This document shows, piece by piece, positions 9,541 to 17,969 of a stretch of DNA of 64,000 bases. The stretch lies in NCBI GenBank assembly GCA_958403385.1, contig CATXXC010000008.1, forward strand, positions 43,770 through 107,769, written 5' to 3'. The notes under the pieces were generated by a model. That model ran no database searches and was not told the DNA's origin. It saw only the letters and a program-made list of their open reading frames with translations. Every line of letters starts with the position of its first letter. Positions within the stretch are counted from its first letter, which is position 1. Both the position numbers and the translations under genes were made by a program. This DNA is from an uncultured Collinsella sp. (GTDB taxonomy: Bacteria > Actinomycetota > Coriobacteriia > Coriobacteriales > Coriobacteriaceae).

Positions 9541-10923
9541 TTAGCGGGCTGTCGCTTTGGCTTGGGTGGCGCGATAGGTGCGTGCCGGGTGGCAGAGCAA
9601 TACCGCCACGACCATAAAGAACGCCGTGGTGCCCAGGCTGATGGGGTAGACCATCATGATGTTCGCAAAGGTGCGGAAGTGCGGGAACACGCAGAACACC
9701 CAATAGAAGCGGATGCCGCAGACGCAGATCATGGTGATGAGGGCAGGCGTGAGCGAGATACCAAAGCCGCGCAGGTAGCCGGACATGTTTTCGTAGAACA
9801 TGCTAAAGGCGTACGCCGGGAAGATCGAGCACACGCGGATATAGCCGATCGAGACGATGTTGGGATCGCTGTTGAACAGCGACAAGATCTCGCGCCCCAG
9901 GCCGACGATAACGATGATTGTGGTGAGTGCAACGATACCGCCTTCGACCAGGCAGACCTTAAGCGTTTTGGTGCAGCGGTCGATCTGGCGGGCACCGTGG
10001 TTTTGTCCTACAAAGGTGGTACACGCCTGGCTAAAGCTGTTGAGCAGGTTGTAGCACACGTACTCCAGACTCATGGCGGCGCTCGATGCCGCCATGACCT
10101 CGGTGCCCAGGCTGTTGATGGCAGACTGGATGATGATGTTGGCGACGGCAAAGACGGCGCTTTGGATGCCGGCGGGCAGGCCGATCTTGACGATGCGCTT
10201 GAGGGCGACGGGGTCGATGGCCAGGTCGCGTGGGGTGACGCGGACGACGGAGTCGGTCTTGAGCAGGCGGATAAAGAGCGTAGCGGCACTGACGGTGTAG
10301 GCGATGGCGGTGGCGATGGCGACGCCCGCGACGCCCCAGTGGAGTATGGGGACAAAGATGAGGTCCAGGCCAATGTTGAGGACGGTGGACACGGCAAGCG
10401 CCTGCAGCGGCATGCGGGTGATTCCGACGGAGCGGAAGATCGCGGCCTCAAAGTTGTAGAGCAAAATCGAGGGCATGCTCAGCAAAAAGACGCGTAGGTA
10501 GAGCGAAGCGAGCGGCATGGTTTCGGCGGGAACGTTGAGCGCGGCGAGCATGGGCTCGGCAAAGATCTCGCCCAGAGCGATGACGACAAAGCCCACGAGC
10601 GCCATTAAAATCGAGGTATGGACGGCGCGTTTGACCATGTTCTGATCGTTGCGGCCGATAGCGTTGGCGATGACCACGTTGGAGCCAAGCGATATGCCAA
10701 TAAACAGGTTGAGCATAAGACTGGTAAGCGGAACATTGGAGCCGACCGCCGCCATGGCGAGGGTTCCCTGGTCGCCCGAGAAGTTACCGATGATGACCGT
10801 GGCGATGAGGTTCGATAGCTGCTCCAAGATGCTCGTGGCGGCCACGGGGAAGGCGAACAGGGGAATATTGCGCCACAGCGAGCCGGTTGTCATGTCAATG
10901 TGCTTAGATGCGGTATCAGCCAT
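9541..10923 (-). CDS. MATE-family efflux transporter
   Basis: Twelve-helix cation-coupled multidrug and toxin extrusion protein, 460 residues, the standard length. The protein consists of two six-helix bundles; the first begins PLFAFPVAATSILEQL and contains the usual GNFSGDQGTLAMAAVGSNVP loop near residue 48, and the second begins IVKIGLPAGIQSAVFAVAN near 247. The closest pattern is the NorM/DinF-like group common in anaerobic gut bacteria. Monocistronic as far as can be seen. The transported compound is unknown. Confidence 0.93.
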   Translation of the reverse strand: MADTASKHIDMTTGSLWRNIPLFAFPVAATSILEQLSNLIATVIIGNFSGDQGTLAMAAVGSNVPLTSLMLNLFIGISLGSNVVIANAIGRNDQNMVKRAVHTSILMALVGFVVIALGEIFAEPMLAALNVPAETMPLASLYLRVFLLSMPSILLYNFEAAIFRSVGITRMPLQALAVSTVLNIGLDLIFVPILHWGVAGVAIATAIAYTVSAATLFIRLLKTDSVVRVTPRDLAIDPVALKRIVKIGLPAGIQSAVFAVANIIIQSAINSLGTEVMAASSAAMSLEYVCYNLLNSFSQACTTFVGQNHGARQIDRCTKTLKVCLVEGGIVALTTIIVIVGLGREILSLFNSDPNIVSIGYIRVCSIFPAYAFSMFYENMSGYLRGFGISLTPALITMICVCGIRFYWVFCVFPHFRTFANIMMVYPISLGTTAFFMVVAVLLCHPARTYRATQAKATAR

Positions 10924-10987
10924 ACGCTCTCAATCTCTAACATGCTCTTTCGTGCTTATTTGCGCAGACGATGATACTCCTAATCGA

Positions 10988-11045
10988 CTAGTCATTGGGG
11001 ACGTTCTTAAACGACTAGTCATTTAAGAACGTCCCCAATGACTAG
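10988..11045. repeat. REP-like palindrome with GGGGACGTTCTT core
   Basis: Perfect 24-bp arms, 10988-11011 and 11022-11045, around a ten-base loop that itself contains another CTAGTCA. A degenerate relative with the same TTGGGGACGTTCTT core lies at 49222-49275. It stands between divergent MATE and rRNA methyltransferase genes and has no T tract, so a terminator role is doubtful. Confidence 0.85.
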
Positions 11046-11101
11046 GTGGGGAAGGCGTGCGACAATGGTGGGCGTTGTGTTGTTCGCGCTAAGGAGTTGC
11101 C

Positions 11102-11917
11102 ATGTTGTTGTGTCCCGTTTGCCATGAGCCGTTGGCGGACAATGAGCGCGGTGCTGCATGCGCGGGCGGACACCGGTTTGACCGTGCGCGCGAGGGCTAT
11201 CTATACCTCCTACGCTCGTCCAAGAGCGGCGATTCCATGGGCGATCCCAAGTCGCAGGCGCGCAGCCGACGTGACTTTCTGAACCGCGGCTACTATGCGC
11301 CGTTGCGCGATGCGATGGTTGAGCTGGTGCGCGAGCGGGTGTCTGGACGTGCCGCGTCTACGAACTGTCCCATGACGTTGCTCGATATTTGCTGTGGCGA
11401 GGGCTACTACACCAGCGCCATGGGCGCGGTGCCGGGCGTGGACGCTTACGGGTTTGATTTGGGCAAAGAAATGGTGCGCCTGGCCGCCAAGCGCGGCGAT
11501 GCGACCTACTTCGTGGCCAACATGAAGGACATCCCCGTGGCCGATGGCGCCTTCGATATGGTGACCGAGCTCTTTGCTCCCTTTAACGAGCGTGAGTTTG
11601 CCCGCGTACTGGCGCCAGAGGGCTCACTCTATACCGTGGTGCCGGGTGCCCGTCACCTGTTTGGGCTTAAGGAAGTGCTCTACGACACGCCATATCTTAA
11701 TGACGAGAAGCTGCCGCAGACCACCGAACTCGAGTTGGTCGGAACGCGGCGGGTGTCTGCGAACATTACGCTCCAAACCCAGGCTGACATCGAGGCGGTG
11801 TTCCAGATGACGCCGTACTACTACCGCACGCGCCCTGCCGATAAAGAGCGCCTGGCAAACTTGGACACCCTTCAAACCGACATCGACTTCATCATCGCTG
11901 AGTACTGCCACAGCTAA
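11102..11917 (+). CDS. RlmA-like 23S rRNA (guanine-N1) methyltransferase
   Basis: SAM-dependent methyltransferase of 271 residues. An N-terminal zinc site (CPVCHEPL at residues 4-11, then C and H in ACAGGHRFD) is followed by GYLYLLRSSKSGDSMGDP and the AR..FL..GYY motif typical of RlmA/RrmA. The SAM-binding LLDICCGEGYYT is near residue 97. In the family it methylates G745 or G748 of 23S rRNA, which can alter susceptibility to macrolides or tylosin; which position is modified here cannot be told. The start is preceded by TAAGGAG. Confidence 0.88.
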   Translation: MLLCPVCHEPLADNERGAACAGGHRFDRAREGYLYLLRSSKSGDSMGDPKSQARSRRDFLNRGYYAPLRDAMVELVRERVSGRAASTNCPMTLLDICCGEGYYTSAMGAVPGVDAYGFDLGKEMVRLAAKRGDATYFVANMKDIPVADGAFDMVTELFAPFNEREFARVLAPEGSLYTVVPGARHLFGLKEVLYDTPYLNDEKLPQTTELELVGTRRVSANITLQTQADIEAVFQMTPYYYRTRPADKERLANLDTLQTDIDFIIAEYCHS

Positions 11918-11918
11918 C

Positions 11919-11955
11919 AACCTGCCAAAAAGGGACAGGTTTGTTTTGGTAGGTT
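11919..11955. repeat. REP-like palindrome, GGGACAGGTTT type
   Basis: AACCTGCCAAAA (11919-11930) pairs with TTTTGGTAGGTT (11944-11955). The left half is almost identical to one unit of the composite repeat at 32506-32607. It starts two bases after the stop codon of the rRNA methyltransferase gene. Confidence 0.8.
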
Positions 11956-11971
11956 TTGTCTGGGCAAACGT

Positions 11972-12009
11972 AAAGGGCCGACCGCGGAGATGCGCGATCG
12001 GCCCTTTTT
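11972..12009 (+). terminator. Terminator after the RlmA-like gene
   Basis: Stem AAAGGGCCGACCGCG with CGCGATCGGCCCTTTT, followed by T residues. It lies between convergent genes and probably serves the plus-strand gene. Confidence 0.8.
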
Positions 12010-12045
12010 AGTTGCTTGGCTGCAGAGCTTATGAGAAGCGAGCGC

Positions 12046-12447
12046 TTACAGGCGGTCCTTGTTCTCGGCCTTAACGGCGTGCGCCTGCTGAACAAAGAAC
12101 AGGTCGTACACCACGATGACAAAGGCGACGATATTGACGGAGCTGCCGCCGAGCGCGGGAAGCGTGAGCGCGGCCTGGAAGAGCGTGGCTGCCGCGGCGA
12201 CGATGCCGAGCTTAAACGCGCCATCCACCTGCGAAGGCTTGTTGGCGCCCTTGATACCCGCAACACCTGCGGCAAGGTCGACAAGGCCCTTGGCGACCAG
12301 CACGACCGCGGCGAGCATGGCGTTCGACCCGTACGTGGAATCGAGGTTGCCGGTCGCGATGCCGGCGATTCCAATGACGAGACTGGCGATGCCCAGAACA
12401 AAATAAATCAGGGCAAGGATTTTGAGTGTCTTGCGAGCGGCGCTCAT
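12046..12447 (-). CDS. Small four-helix membrane protein, unknown
   Basis: 133 residues with four hydrophobic segments (about 9-31, 44-68, 76-99 and 100-118) and a charged C terminus ending KAENKDRL. The start at 12447 is chosen because GAAAGGACC stands nine bases upstream; a longer frame opens at 12540 with no ribosome site. The layout resembles small DUF308-like or conserved Coriobacteriia membrane proteins. No motif gives a function. Its neighbours are unrelated housekeeping genes. Confidence 0.75.
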   Translation of the reverse strand: MSAARKTLKILALIYFVLGIASLVIGIAGIATGNLDSTYGSNAMLAAVVLVAKGLVDLAAGVAGIKGANKPSQVDGAFKLGIVAAAATLFQAALTLPALGGSSVNIVAFVIVVYDLFFVQQAHAVKAENKDRL

Positions 12448-12676
12448 AGCTGGTCCTTTCGATGCGGGCGCGGAGAATCTGTCGCACCCAGGTTGCGGCA
12501 CATATCGTGAAGCACATTGTAGTTCAACGGGGCGATGCATGCGTTTGAAAGCGTCTCTTGCCTATACGGTTCAACCTTTCAAAAAGGAAAGCTGGACGTA
12601 AGCCAAATCGATGGCAGCCCATGTGCGGCGCTGCGATGATGAGGCCGTAACAAGGAGCTGGTCTCAAGGAGGAGTC

Positions 12677-12820
12677 ATGATGTACGGAGCAGGGCAAGTG
12701 CGTGAGCCGCGGTCGTTGGGAAGGCGCATGGGTGATTCTGTGATCGCTGCCGTGTGCACGGGATTGATGGCGGTGCTCTGCATTGCGATGCTGTGGGCCA
12801 TGTCGCATGTGGGACAATAG
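12677..12820 (+). CDS. Small single-helix membrane protein (47 residues)
   Basis: A 47-residue frame preceded by a strong AAGGAGG six bases before ATGATG. The N-terminal 20 residues are basic and polar (REPRSLGRRMGD), followed by one hydrophobic helix (about 21-41) with cysteines, then SHVGQ. The positive-inside rule places the N terminus in the cytoplasm. It lies just upstream of the RsmJ-like gene and may share its transcript. I do not recognise a family. Confidence comes from the ribosome site and the helix, not from homology. Confidence 0.55.
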   Translation: MMYGAGQVREPRSLGRRMGDSVIAAVCTGLMAVLCIAMLWAMSHVGQ

Positions 12821-12883
12821 CGGACGGTTGGGTGCCGACATAAACGGCACTCACGTATTCGTTTTGCTTGTTAAGGAGTACCC

Positions 12884-13588
12884 ATGGGCGTCGTCGATCC
12901 CTTTTCTGTTGCTCGGGCCGCGGGGCTTGAGCTGATCGGGAAGTCCGAGGGCCTCACGCTCACCGACGGCACGATGGAGCTGCGCGCCGATTTCACCCGC
13001 ATGCTTCCGCGGCTTAAACAGGGCCGTCTGCAACAAGAGTTGCTGGTAAAGGCTGCGCGCGCAAAAGGCATCGAGCGGCCATGGGCGATTGATGCCACGG
13101 CGGGCTTTGGCGAGGATTCGCTGCTGCTGGCGGCCGCGGGCTTTACCGTCGATCTGTATGAACAGGATTGCGTGATCGCGGCGCTTCTCAAGGATGCTTT
13201 GGATCGCGCGGCAGATGATCCGGCGCTTGCGGCTGCCGTGGCTCGCATGTGCCTTCATGCGGGCGAGGATAGCATTGCCGGCCTTCGCCATATAGCTGAG
13301 CTGATTGGGCGGGGCGAGCTCGCGGCTCCCGACGTGGTGTATCTGGACCCCATGTTTCCCGAGCGCACCAAGAGCGCGGCGGTGAAAAAGAAGTTCCAAC
13401 TTTTGCATCATTTGGAGCAACCGTGTGCCGATGAGGAGGCGCTGGTCCAGGCAGCGCTTGCGGTGCATCCGCGCAAAGTCGTTATCAAGCGGCCGGTGAA
13501 GGGCCCGCTGCTTGCCGGCGTTAAGCCGAGCTATCAACTTGCGGGCAAGGCCGTTCGTTACGATGTGTTGGTGCCGCCGCGCTCGTAG
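12884..13588 (+). CDS. rsmJ: RsmJ-like 16S rRNA (guanine-N2) methyltransferase
   Basis: Class I SAM-dependent methyltransferase, 234 residues. The SAM motif DATAGFGEDSLLLA at about residue 66 and the catalytic-region motif YLDPMFPERTKSA near 153 match RsmJ (YhiQ), which methylates G1516 of 16S rRNA. The run VKKKF after it is also conserved in the family. TTAAGGAG precedes the start. RsmJ is best known from gammaproteobacteria, so a diverged actinobacterial form could have a different target guanine. Confidence 0.85.
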   Translation: MGVVDPFSVARAAGLELIGKSEGLTLTDGTMELRADFTRMLPRLKQGRLQQELLVKAARAKGIERPWAIDATAGFGEDSLLLAAAGFTVDLYEQDCVIAALLKDALDRAADDPALAAAVARMCLHAGEDSIAGLRHIAELIGRGELAAPDVVYLDPMFPERTKSAAVKKKFQLLHHLEQPCADEEALVQAALAVHPRKVVIKRPVKGPLLAGVKPSYQLAGKAVRYDVLVPPRS

Positions 13589-13636
13589 CTTGCGTGCGAT
13601 TACCGGGGCTTCGCTAGTGCCGTGCCGATGCGGTTC

Positions 13637-13933
13637 CTATTTCCAAGGGTGCGACGTCAGGTGCCAGCCGCCGCAGTATTCGCATTTGTAGCAGGCCAGC
13701 CCGCGGCGTCCGCGGTTTTCGCAGTCGGCCATAACGGCTTCGGCCTCGGCGCGCGTGTCGTAACGGTTTTTGCGCTCGCACGACTTGTAGCGCCAGGCTT
13801 CATCGCGCTCGGCGTCTAGGGCGTCGCGGCGCTCGTCCTCGAGCGCAAACAGGTCGCTCATATCGCCGCCGGTAGCAGCGCCCAAAAACTCGCTTTTGGC
13901 CTTTGACCAGGCGGCTCGCTTTTTGCTTCCCAT
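13637..13933 (-). CDS. Small zinc-ribbon-like conserved protein
   Basis: 98 residues. The first 60 are highly charged and probably helical; the C terminus carries YKCEYCGGWHLTSHPWK, in which C-x2-C and two histidines could bind one zinc. The KNRYDTRAEAEAVMADC segment resembles short conserved proteins of actinobacteria that end in the same CxxCGxWHLT motif. Function unknown; a role in nucleic-acid binding is only a guess. It is divergent from the GNAT gene, with an inverted repeat between them. Confidence 0.7.
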   Translation of the reverse strand: MGSKKRAAWSKAKSEFLGAATGGDMSDLFALEDERRDALDAERDEAWRYKSCERKNRYDTRAEAEAVMADCENRGRRGLACYKCEYCGGWHLTSHPWK

Positions 13934-13957
13934 CTGCTTCGCGCCCTTCTCAAAACG

Positions 13958-13989
13958 TTGGTATCATTGCTCAATCAAAGTGATACCAA
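13958..13989. promoter_or_regulatory. Inverted repeat between divergent genes
   Basis: TTGGTATCA (13958-13966) and TGATACCAA (13981-13989) are separated by 14 bases in the short intergenic region between the divergent zinc-ribbon and GNAT genes. It could be a shared operator. It resembles the TTGGTATAACT repeats at 16787. Confidence 0.45.
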
Positions 13990-14007
13990 TAAACGTGAGG
14001 TCGCCGC

Positions 14008-14499
14008 GTGATGATCAGAAAAACCCTCGATACCGACATTCCCGCCGTCATGGCTATCTATGACGCGGCCCGCGCCTTTATGCGCGCGCATGGCAACGCC
14101 ACGCAGTGGCCCGAGGGCACGCCTTCGGCCGAGCAGCTGGCTGCCGACATCGCTGCCGGTGGCAGCTATGTGTGCGAAGTCGACGGCCGCGTGGTGGCGA
14201 CGTTTGCCTTTTTACCGGGTCCGGACGAGTGCTATGACGTCATTGAGGATGGTCAATGGCGTAGCGACACTCCGTACGCCGTGCTGCACCGTGTGGCGTC
14301 CGACGGCACCGTGCACGGTATCGCGGCTGCGATGTTTGCCTTTGCCAAGGAACGTATCGACCATCTGCGTATTGACACGCACCAGGACAACCTACCCATG
14401 CAGGGTGCGAGCGTCAAGGCGGGGTTTGAGCGCGCCGGCGTCGTGTATGTGTCGGACGGCACGCCGCGTGTTGCGTTTGACTGGCTGCGCGAGGCATAA
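14008..14499 (+). CDS. GNAT-family N-acetyltransferase
   Basis: 163 residues, one GCN5-related acetyltransferase domain. N-terminal IRKTLDTDIPAVMAIYDAAR is the beta1-alpha1 region, and the acetyl-CoA-binding loop is the stretch around HGIAAAMFAFAKE, lacking a perfect Q/RxxGxG/A. DTHQDNLPMQ followed by KAGFERAGVVYV is the conserved C-terminal part. The start is GTG at 14008 or ATG at 14011. The substrate is unknown. Confidence 0.87.
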   Translation: MMIRKTLDTDIPAVMAIYDAARAFMRAHGNATQWPEGTPSAEQLAADIAAGGSYVCEVDGRVVATFAFLPGPDECYDVIEDGQWRSDTPYAVLHRVASDGTVHGIAAAMFAFAKERIDHLRIDTHQDNLPMQGASVKAGFERAGVVYVSDGTPRVAFDWLREA

Positions 14500-14526
14500 G
14501 AGCGGGGGCGCGTATCAACAATTCGC

Positions 14527-14566
14527 GCGAACGAAAATGGCCTCGGGTGGGGCCATTTTCGTTCGC
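14527..14566. repeat. Perfect 16-bp inverted repeat
   Basis: GCGAACGAAAATGGCC (14527-14542) and its exact complement (14551-14566) enclose an eight-base loop. A partial echo, GCGAACCTACGAAAATCG, follows at about 14600. It lacks a T tract, so it is a repeat or weak terminator after the GNAT gene. Confidence 0.7.
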
Positions 14567-14753
14567 TGCACTGTTTTGCAAGCCGGCTTTCGCAAGGCGC
14601 GAACCTACGAAAATCGCCGCGCGGCAACGCGGAGCGATGAGCTCGGTCGGGGGATAGGGCCCGCTTCGCCCGCCGGCCCGTAAATTGTATCATCCAGTGT
14701 GGAGCGTGAACGCCCGTTGCCGCGTGCGATGGGCTTGTAATAAGAGGAGAGCC

Positions 14754-16757
14754 ATGTCGAAGCAAGCGGTCGTTGGAATCTTGGCGCATGTCGATGCCGG
14801 CAAGACCACGTTGGCCGAGGCCATGCTGTTCAACGCGGGTCGCATTCGCAAGCGCGGTCGCGTGGACGATGGCGATTCGCATCTGGACACTAACACGATC
14901 GAGCGCGAGCGCGGTATCACGATCTTCTCGTCACAGGCCGTGCTCGACCATGGCGATACCCACGTCATGCTCGTGGATGCACCGGGGCATGTCGATTTTT
15001 CTGCCGAGGCGGAGCGCACGTTGCGCGCCCTGGACTACGCGATTTTGGTTGTGGGCGCCAACGACGGCGTGCAGGGGCACACCGAAACCCTGTGGCGCCT
15101 GCTTGCGCGCTATGACATTCCGACGTTCATCTATATCAACAAAATCGATTTGGAGAATCCCGGTCGCGATGTTTTGCTGGCACAACTTGGGCAACGTCTT
15201 TCCGAGGGCTGTCTGGATGCCAACGAACTGCTGGCGGGCGGCGCCGTTCAGGAGGACGCTGCTGCGTTGGACGAGGCGGCGCTCGAGGAGTTTCTTGAGG
15301 CGGGTGAGCTTTCTGTCGCAACGCTGTCGCGCATGGTTGCCGAGCGCAAGCTTTTTCCCTGCTTTGCCGGCTCGGCGCTCAAGGATCAAGGCGTGGACGA
15401 GCTGCTGGATGGCATATGCGCGCTGATGCGTGAACAGGTGTGGCTCCCGGAGTTTGCCGCGCGCGTCTACCGTGTGAGCCGCGGGGATCGCGGCGAGCGC
15501 TTGGCATGGGTTAAAGTGACCGGCGGCACGCTGCATGCCAAACAGCTGATTAACGGACGTTCCGGCGCCGAGGCATGGGAGCAAAAGATCGACCAGGTGC
15601 GCATCTATAACGGCGATAAGTATGAGCTTGCTCAAGAAGTTGCTGCTGGCGGTATTTGTGCCGTGACGGGTCTTGCGCACGTTCGCCCAGGGGACGCCCT
15701 GGGCGCGGAGCCCGTGGGCGATGCGCCCGTCATTGCGTCAGTTCTCACCTATACGGTGCTTCCGGGCGAACACGATGTCCATGCGGTGTTCAAAGCGTTG
15801 ACTGAGCTGGCGGATGAAGATCCCATGCTCGGCGTAAGCTGGAACACGCATCTTGAACAAATACATCTGCAGCTCATGGGGGCGGTGCAGCTCGAGGTCG
15901 TGCAGCGGGTGTTGGACGATCGCTTTGGCCTTCCGATTGCGTTTGAGCCCGGCGGCATTCTCTATAAGGAGACTATTTCGCAGCCGGTCGAGGGCGTGGG
16001 CCACTTTGAGCCGCTGCGCCACTATGCCGAGGTACATCTGCGCCTGGAGCCGTTGCCAGCGGGTTCGGGCGTGCAATTTGGCACCGTGACCTCGACCGAC
16101 GAGCTCGATCTTAACTGGCAGCGTTTGGCACTCACCAACGCCATGGAGCGCGATCACCTGGGCGTGCTGACCGGCTCGCCCATCACCGATGTGCGCATTA
16201 CGCTCACGGGCGGCCGTGCGCATGCCAAACATACCGAGGGCGGCGATTTTCGCCAGGCCACGTACCGCGCGATTCGCCAGGGGCTCATGCAGGCGCGTGA
16301 GGCGGATGTTGCGGTGCTGCTGGAGCCGTGGTATCGCTTTGAGCTCGAGGTGCCGGGGGAGTGCGTGGGTCGGGCGCTCTCGGATGCTACGCGCATGGGT
16401 GCCGAGTACGAGCCGCCGACGATGGCGGGAGACCGGGCGAAGCTTGTGGGTCGCGTGCCGGCATCCGAGGTGCAGGACTATGCCCTGGAGGTAGCTGCCT
16501 ACACGAGCGGTCGCGGGCATCTGTACCTGGAGTTCGCCGGCTATGCGGCTTGCCATGATGCCGAGCGCGTCATCGAGACGGCCGCCTATGAGCCCGAGGC
16601 CGATCTGCCCAACACGCCCGATTCGGTCTTTTGCTCTCACGGCGCCGGTTACACGGTCAAATGGTGCGACGTCCCCGCCGCAGCGCACGTAAAGGTCGAT
16701 CCCGCCACCTTTCGCCCCTGGCGAGCAGCAGACGCGGAGTTTTTCGGCCACATGTAA
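14754..16757 (+). CDS. TetM-like ribosome-associated GTPase
   Basis: 667-residue translation-factor GTPase with the architecture of tetracycline ribosomal protection proteins. G1 AHVDAGKTTLAEAML is at residue 10, switch I contains TIERERGITIFSSQ, G3 is DAPGHVDFSAE and G4 NKID. EF-G-like domains II to V follow. AAGAGGAG precedes the 14754 start. Such TetM paralogs are widespread in gut Firmicutes and Actinobacteria and usually do not confer resistance, so I would not call a resistance gene. The stop codon lies inside a palindromic repeat. Confidence 0.85.
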   Translation: MSKQAVVGILAHVDAGKTTLAEAMLFNAGRIRKRGRVDDGDSHLDTNTIERERGITIFSSQAVLDHGDTHVMLVDAPGHVDFSAEAERTLRALDYAILVVGANDGVQGHTETLWRLLARYDIPTFIYINKIDLENPGRDVLLAQLGQRLSEGCLDANELLAGGAVQEDAAALDEAALEEFLEAGELSVATLSRMVAERKLFPCFAGSALKDQGVDELLDGICALMREQVWLPEFAARVYRVSRGDRGERLAWVKVTGGTLHAKQLINGRSGAEAWEQKIDQVRIYNGDKYELAQEVAAGGICAVTGLAHVRPGDALGAEPVGDAPVIASVLTYTVLPGEHDVHAVFKALTELADEDPMLGVSWNTHLEQIHLQLMGAVQLEVVQRVLDDRFGLPIAFEPGGILYKETISQPVEGVGHFEPLRHYAEVHLRLEPLPAGSGVQFGTVTSTDELDLNWQRLALTNAMERDHLGVLTGSPITDVRITLTGGRAHAKHTEGGDFRQATYRAIRQGLMQAREADVAVLLEPWYRFELEVPGECVGRALSDATRMGAEYEPPTMAGDRAKLVGRVPASEVQDYALEVAAYTSGRGHLYLEFAGYAACHDAERVIETAAYEPEADLPNTPDSVFCSHGAGYTVKWCDVPAAAHVKVDPATFRPWRAADAEFFGHM

Positions 16758-16783
16758 CAAAGGGACAGCCCCTTTGTCATATG
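16751..16783. repeat. REP-like palindrome supplying a stop codon
   Basis: CATGTAACAAAGGG and CCCCTTTGTCATATG flank a short ACAG loop. The TAA of the TetM-like gene (16755-16757) is inside the left arm. Same family as the repeats at 20478 and 21733. Confidence 0.85.
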
Positions 16784-16786
16784 CTA

Positions 16787-16817
16787 TTGGTATAACTCGG
16801 TACAAGTTGGTATAACT
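16787..16817. promoter_or_regulatory. Two direct repeats upstream of AAA ATPase
   Basis: TTGGTATAACT occurs at 16787-16797 and 16807-16817, 20 bases apart, close to two helical turns. They lie 34-64 bases before the start of the AAA ATPase gene, a suitable place for a regulator. Confidence 0.45.
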
Positions 16818-16850
16818 ATTACCGGGGTTTGCCAATCCGAGGAGGCCGAC

Positions 16851-17969
16851 ATGAATCCAAATCCCTTTAAGCCCACGGCTGGCAAGCGGCCTCCGATACT
16901 CATCGGCCGCGAGTCGGTCATCGAAGATTTCGAGGAAGGACTCGATAACGGTGCCGGAGCGCCGGGTAGGCTCATGCTCATTACGGGAAACCGCGGCTGT
17001 GGCAAGACGGTTCTCCTGCGGGAACTGCAACGTCTCGCCAACGAGCGCGGATGGGCGGTTGTCTCCGATTCCGCCTCGCTTGGCTTATGCGACCGCTTGG
17101 CCGACGCGCTTCGCTCGAATAAACCCGTTGTGACGTCAATGGAGTTTGGGCCGTCGTTTGGCCGGATGTCGGTCGAGGCGGCGCGAGCAAAGGGCGAAAC
17201 GTTGCGAGGGCTGGTCAACGAGCGCCTCAAGAAACTCGGGCCGGGAAAGGGCTTACTGTTTGCGATTGACGAGGCCCAATCTGCGTCTATCGAGGAACTG
17301 GCGGCTCTTGCCGTTCTCTATCAGCAAGTGCTCGGAGATCAAGATGCCACGGGCTTGTCCGATAGCGACCAGCGCGGTCTTGCGCTGGTGTTCGCCGGCT
17401 TACCCAGTATGGTTGATGACTTGCTCGAAGAGCCGAGCGTGACGTTTTTGCGGCGTGCTCAGCAGCGTACGCTGGGGGCGATTGCTTTGCCCAAAGTGCG
17501 CGATTCGTATATCCAGACGGTCAAAGACGCTGGTCTTTACGTTGATGCGGAGACGGCAGACCTCGCGGCGCGCAAGAGCATGGGGCATCCCTATATGGTT
17601 CAGCTGGTGGGATATTACATGTGGCGCTCTGCTGTCCGGCGTGACTCGCGGGTCATTGAAGAGCGCGATGTTGAGGCTGGGCACGCGGATGCCGTCTCCG
17701 AGTTCTACGAAGCGGTTGACGCGCCTCTGTATTACGGGCTGCACAGTCCGCAGCGCCTCTTTATCGAGGCCATGGCGGCTGACGGGGGCAAACCGACTCG
17801 CATGGCGGATATCATTGAGCGTTGCGATCGCACCCAAAGCTGGGCGAGCAAATATCGCGCAAGCCTGATTCGCGAGCGCGTCATCGAGGCTGCCGGATAC
17901 GGCCTCGTCCGGTTTACCGTGCCCATGCTGGGCGCGTACATTCGCGATCGAGTTATATGGCATGAGTAG
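16851..17969 (+). CDS. AAA-family ATPase with C-terminal winged helix
   Basis: 372-residue P-loop protein of the Orc1/Cdc6-like ATPase group (archaeal-type ATPase family). N-terminal NPFKPTAGKRPPILIGRE is the family signature, Walker A is TGNRGCGKTVLL near residue 45, Walker B LLFAIDEAQ near 138 and a sensor-like FAGLPSMVDDLL near 184. The C-terminal 90 residues look like a winged helix. GGAGG precedes the start. The gene overlaps the next one by eight bases (ATGAGTAG), so it is cotranslated with the UvrA-like protein. A paralog lies on the other side at 20516. The function is unknown. Confidence 0.85.
   Translation: MNPNPFKPTAGKRPPILIGRESVIEDFEEGLDNGAGAPGRLMLITGNRGCGKTVLLRELQRLANERGWAVVSDSASLGLCDRLADALRSNKPVVTSMEFGPSFGRMSVEAARAKGETLRGLVNERLKKLGPGKGLLFAIDEAQSASIEELAALAVLYQQVLGDQDATGLSDSDQRGLALVFAGLPSMVDDLLEEPSVTFLRRAQQRTLGAIALPKVRDSYIQTVKDAGLYVDAETADLAARKSMGHPYMVQLVGYYMWRSAVRRDSRVIEERDVEAGHADAVSEFYEAVDAPLYYGLHSPQRLFIEAMAADGGKPTRMADIIERCDRTQSWASKYRASLIRERVIEAAGYGLVRFTVPMLGAYIRDRVIWHE

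Noticed and set aside
14754..16757. Tetracycline resistance gene call
   Set aside because: The architecture is that of TetM, but housekeeping paralogs with this pattern are widespread; no mobile element or leader peptide typical of tet(M/W) surrounds it.
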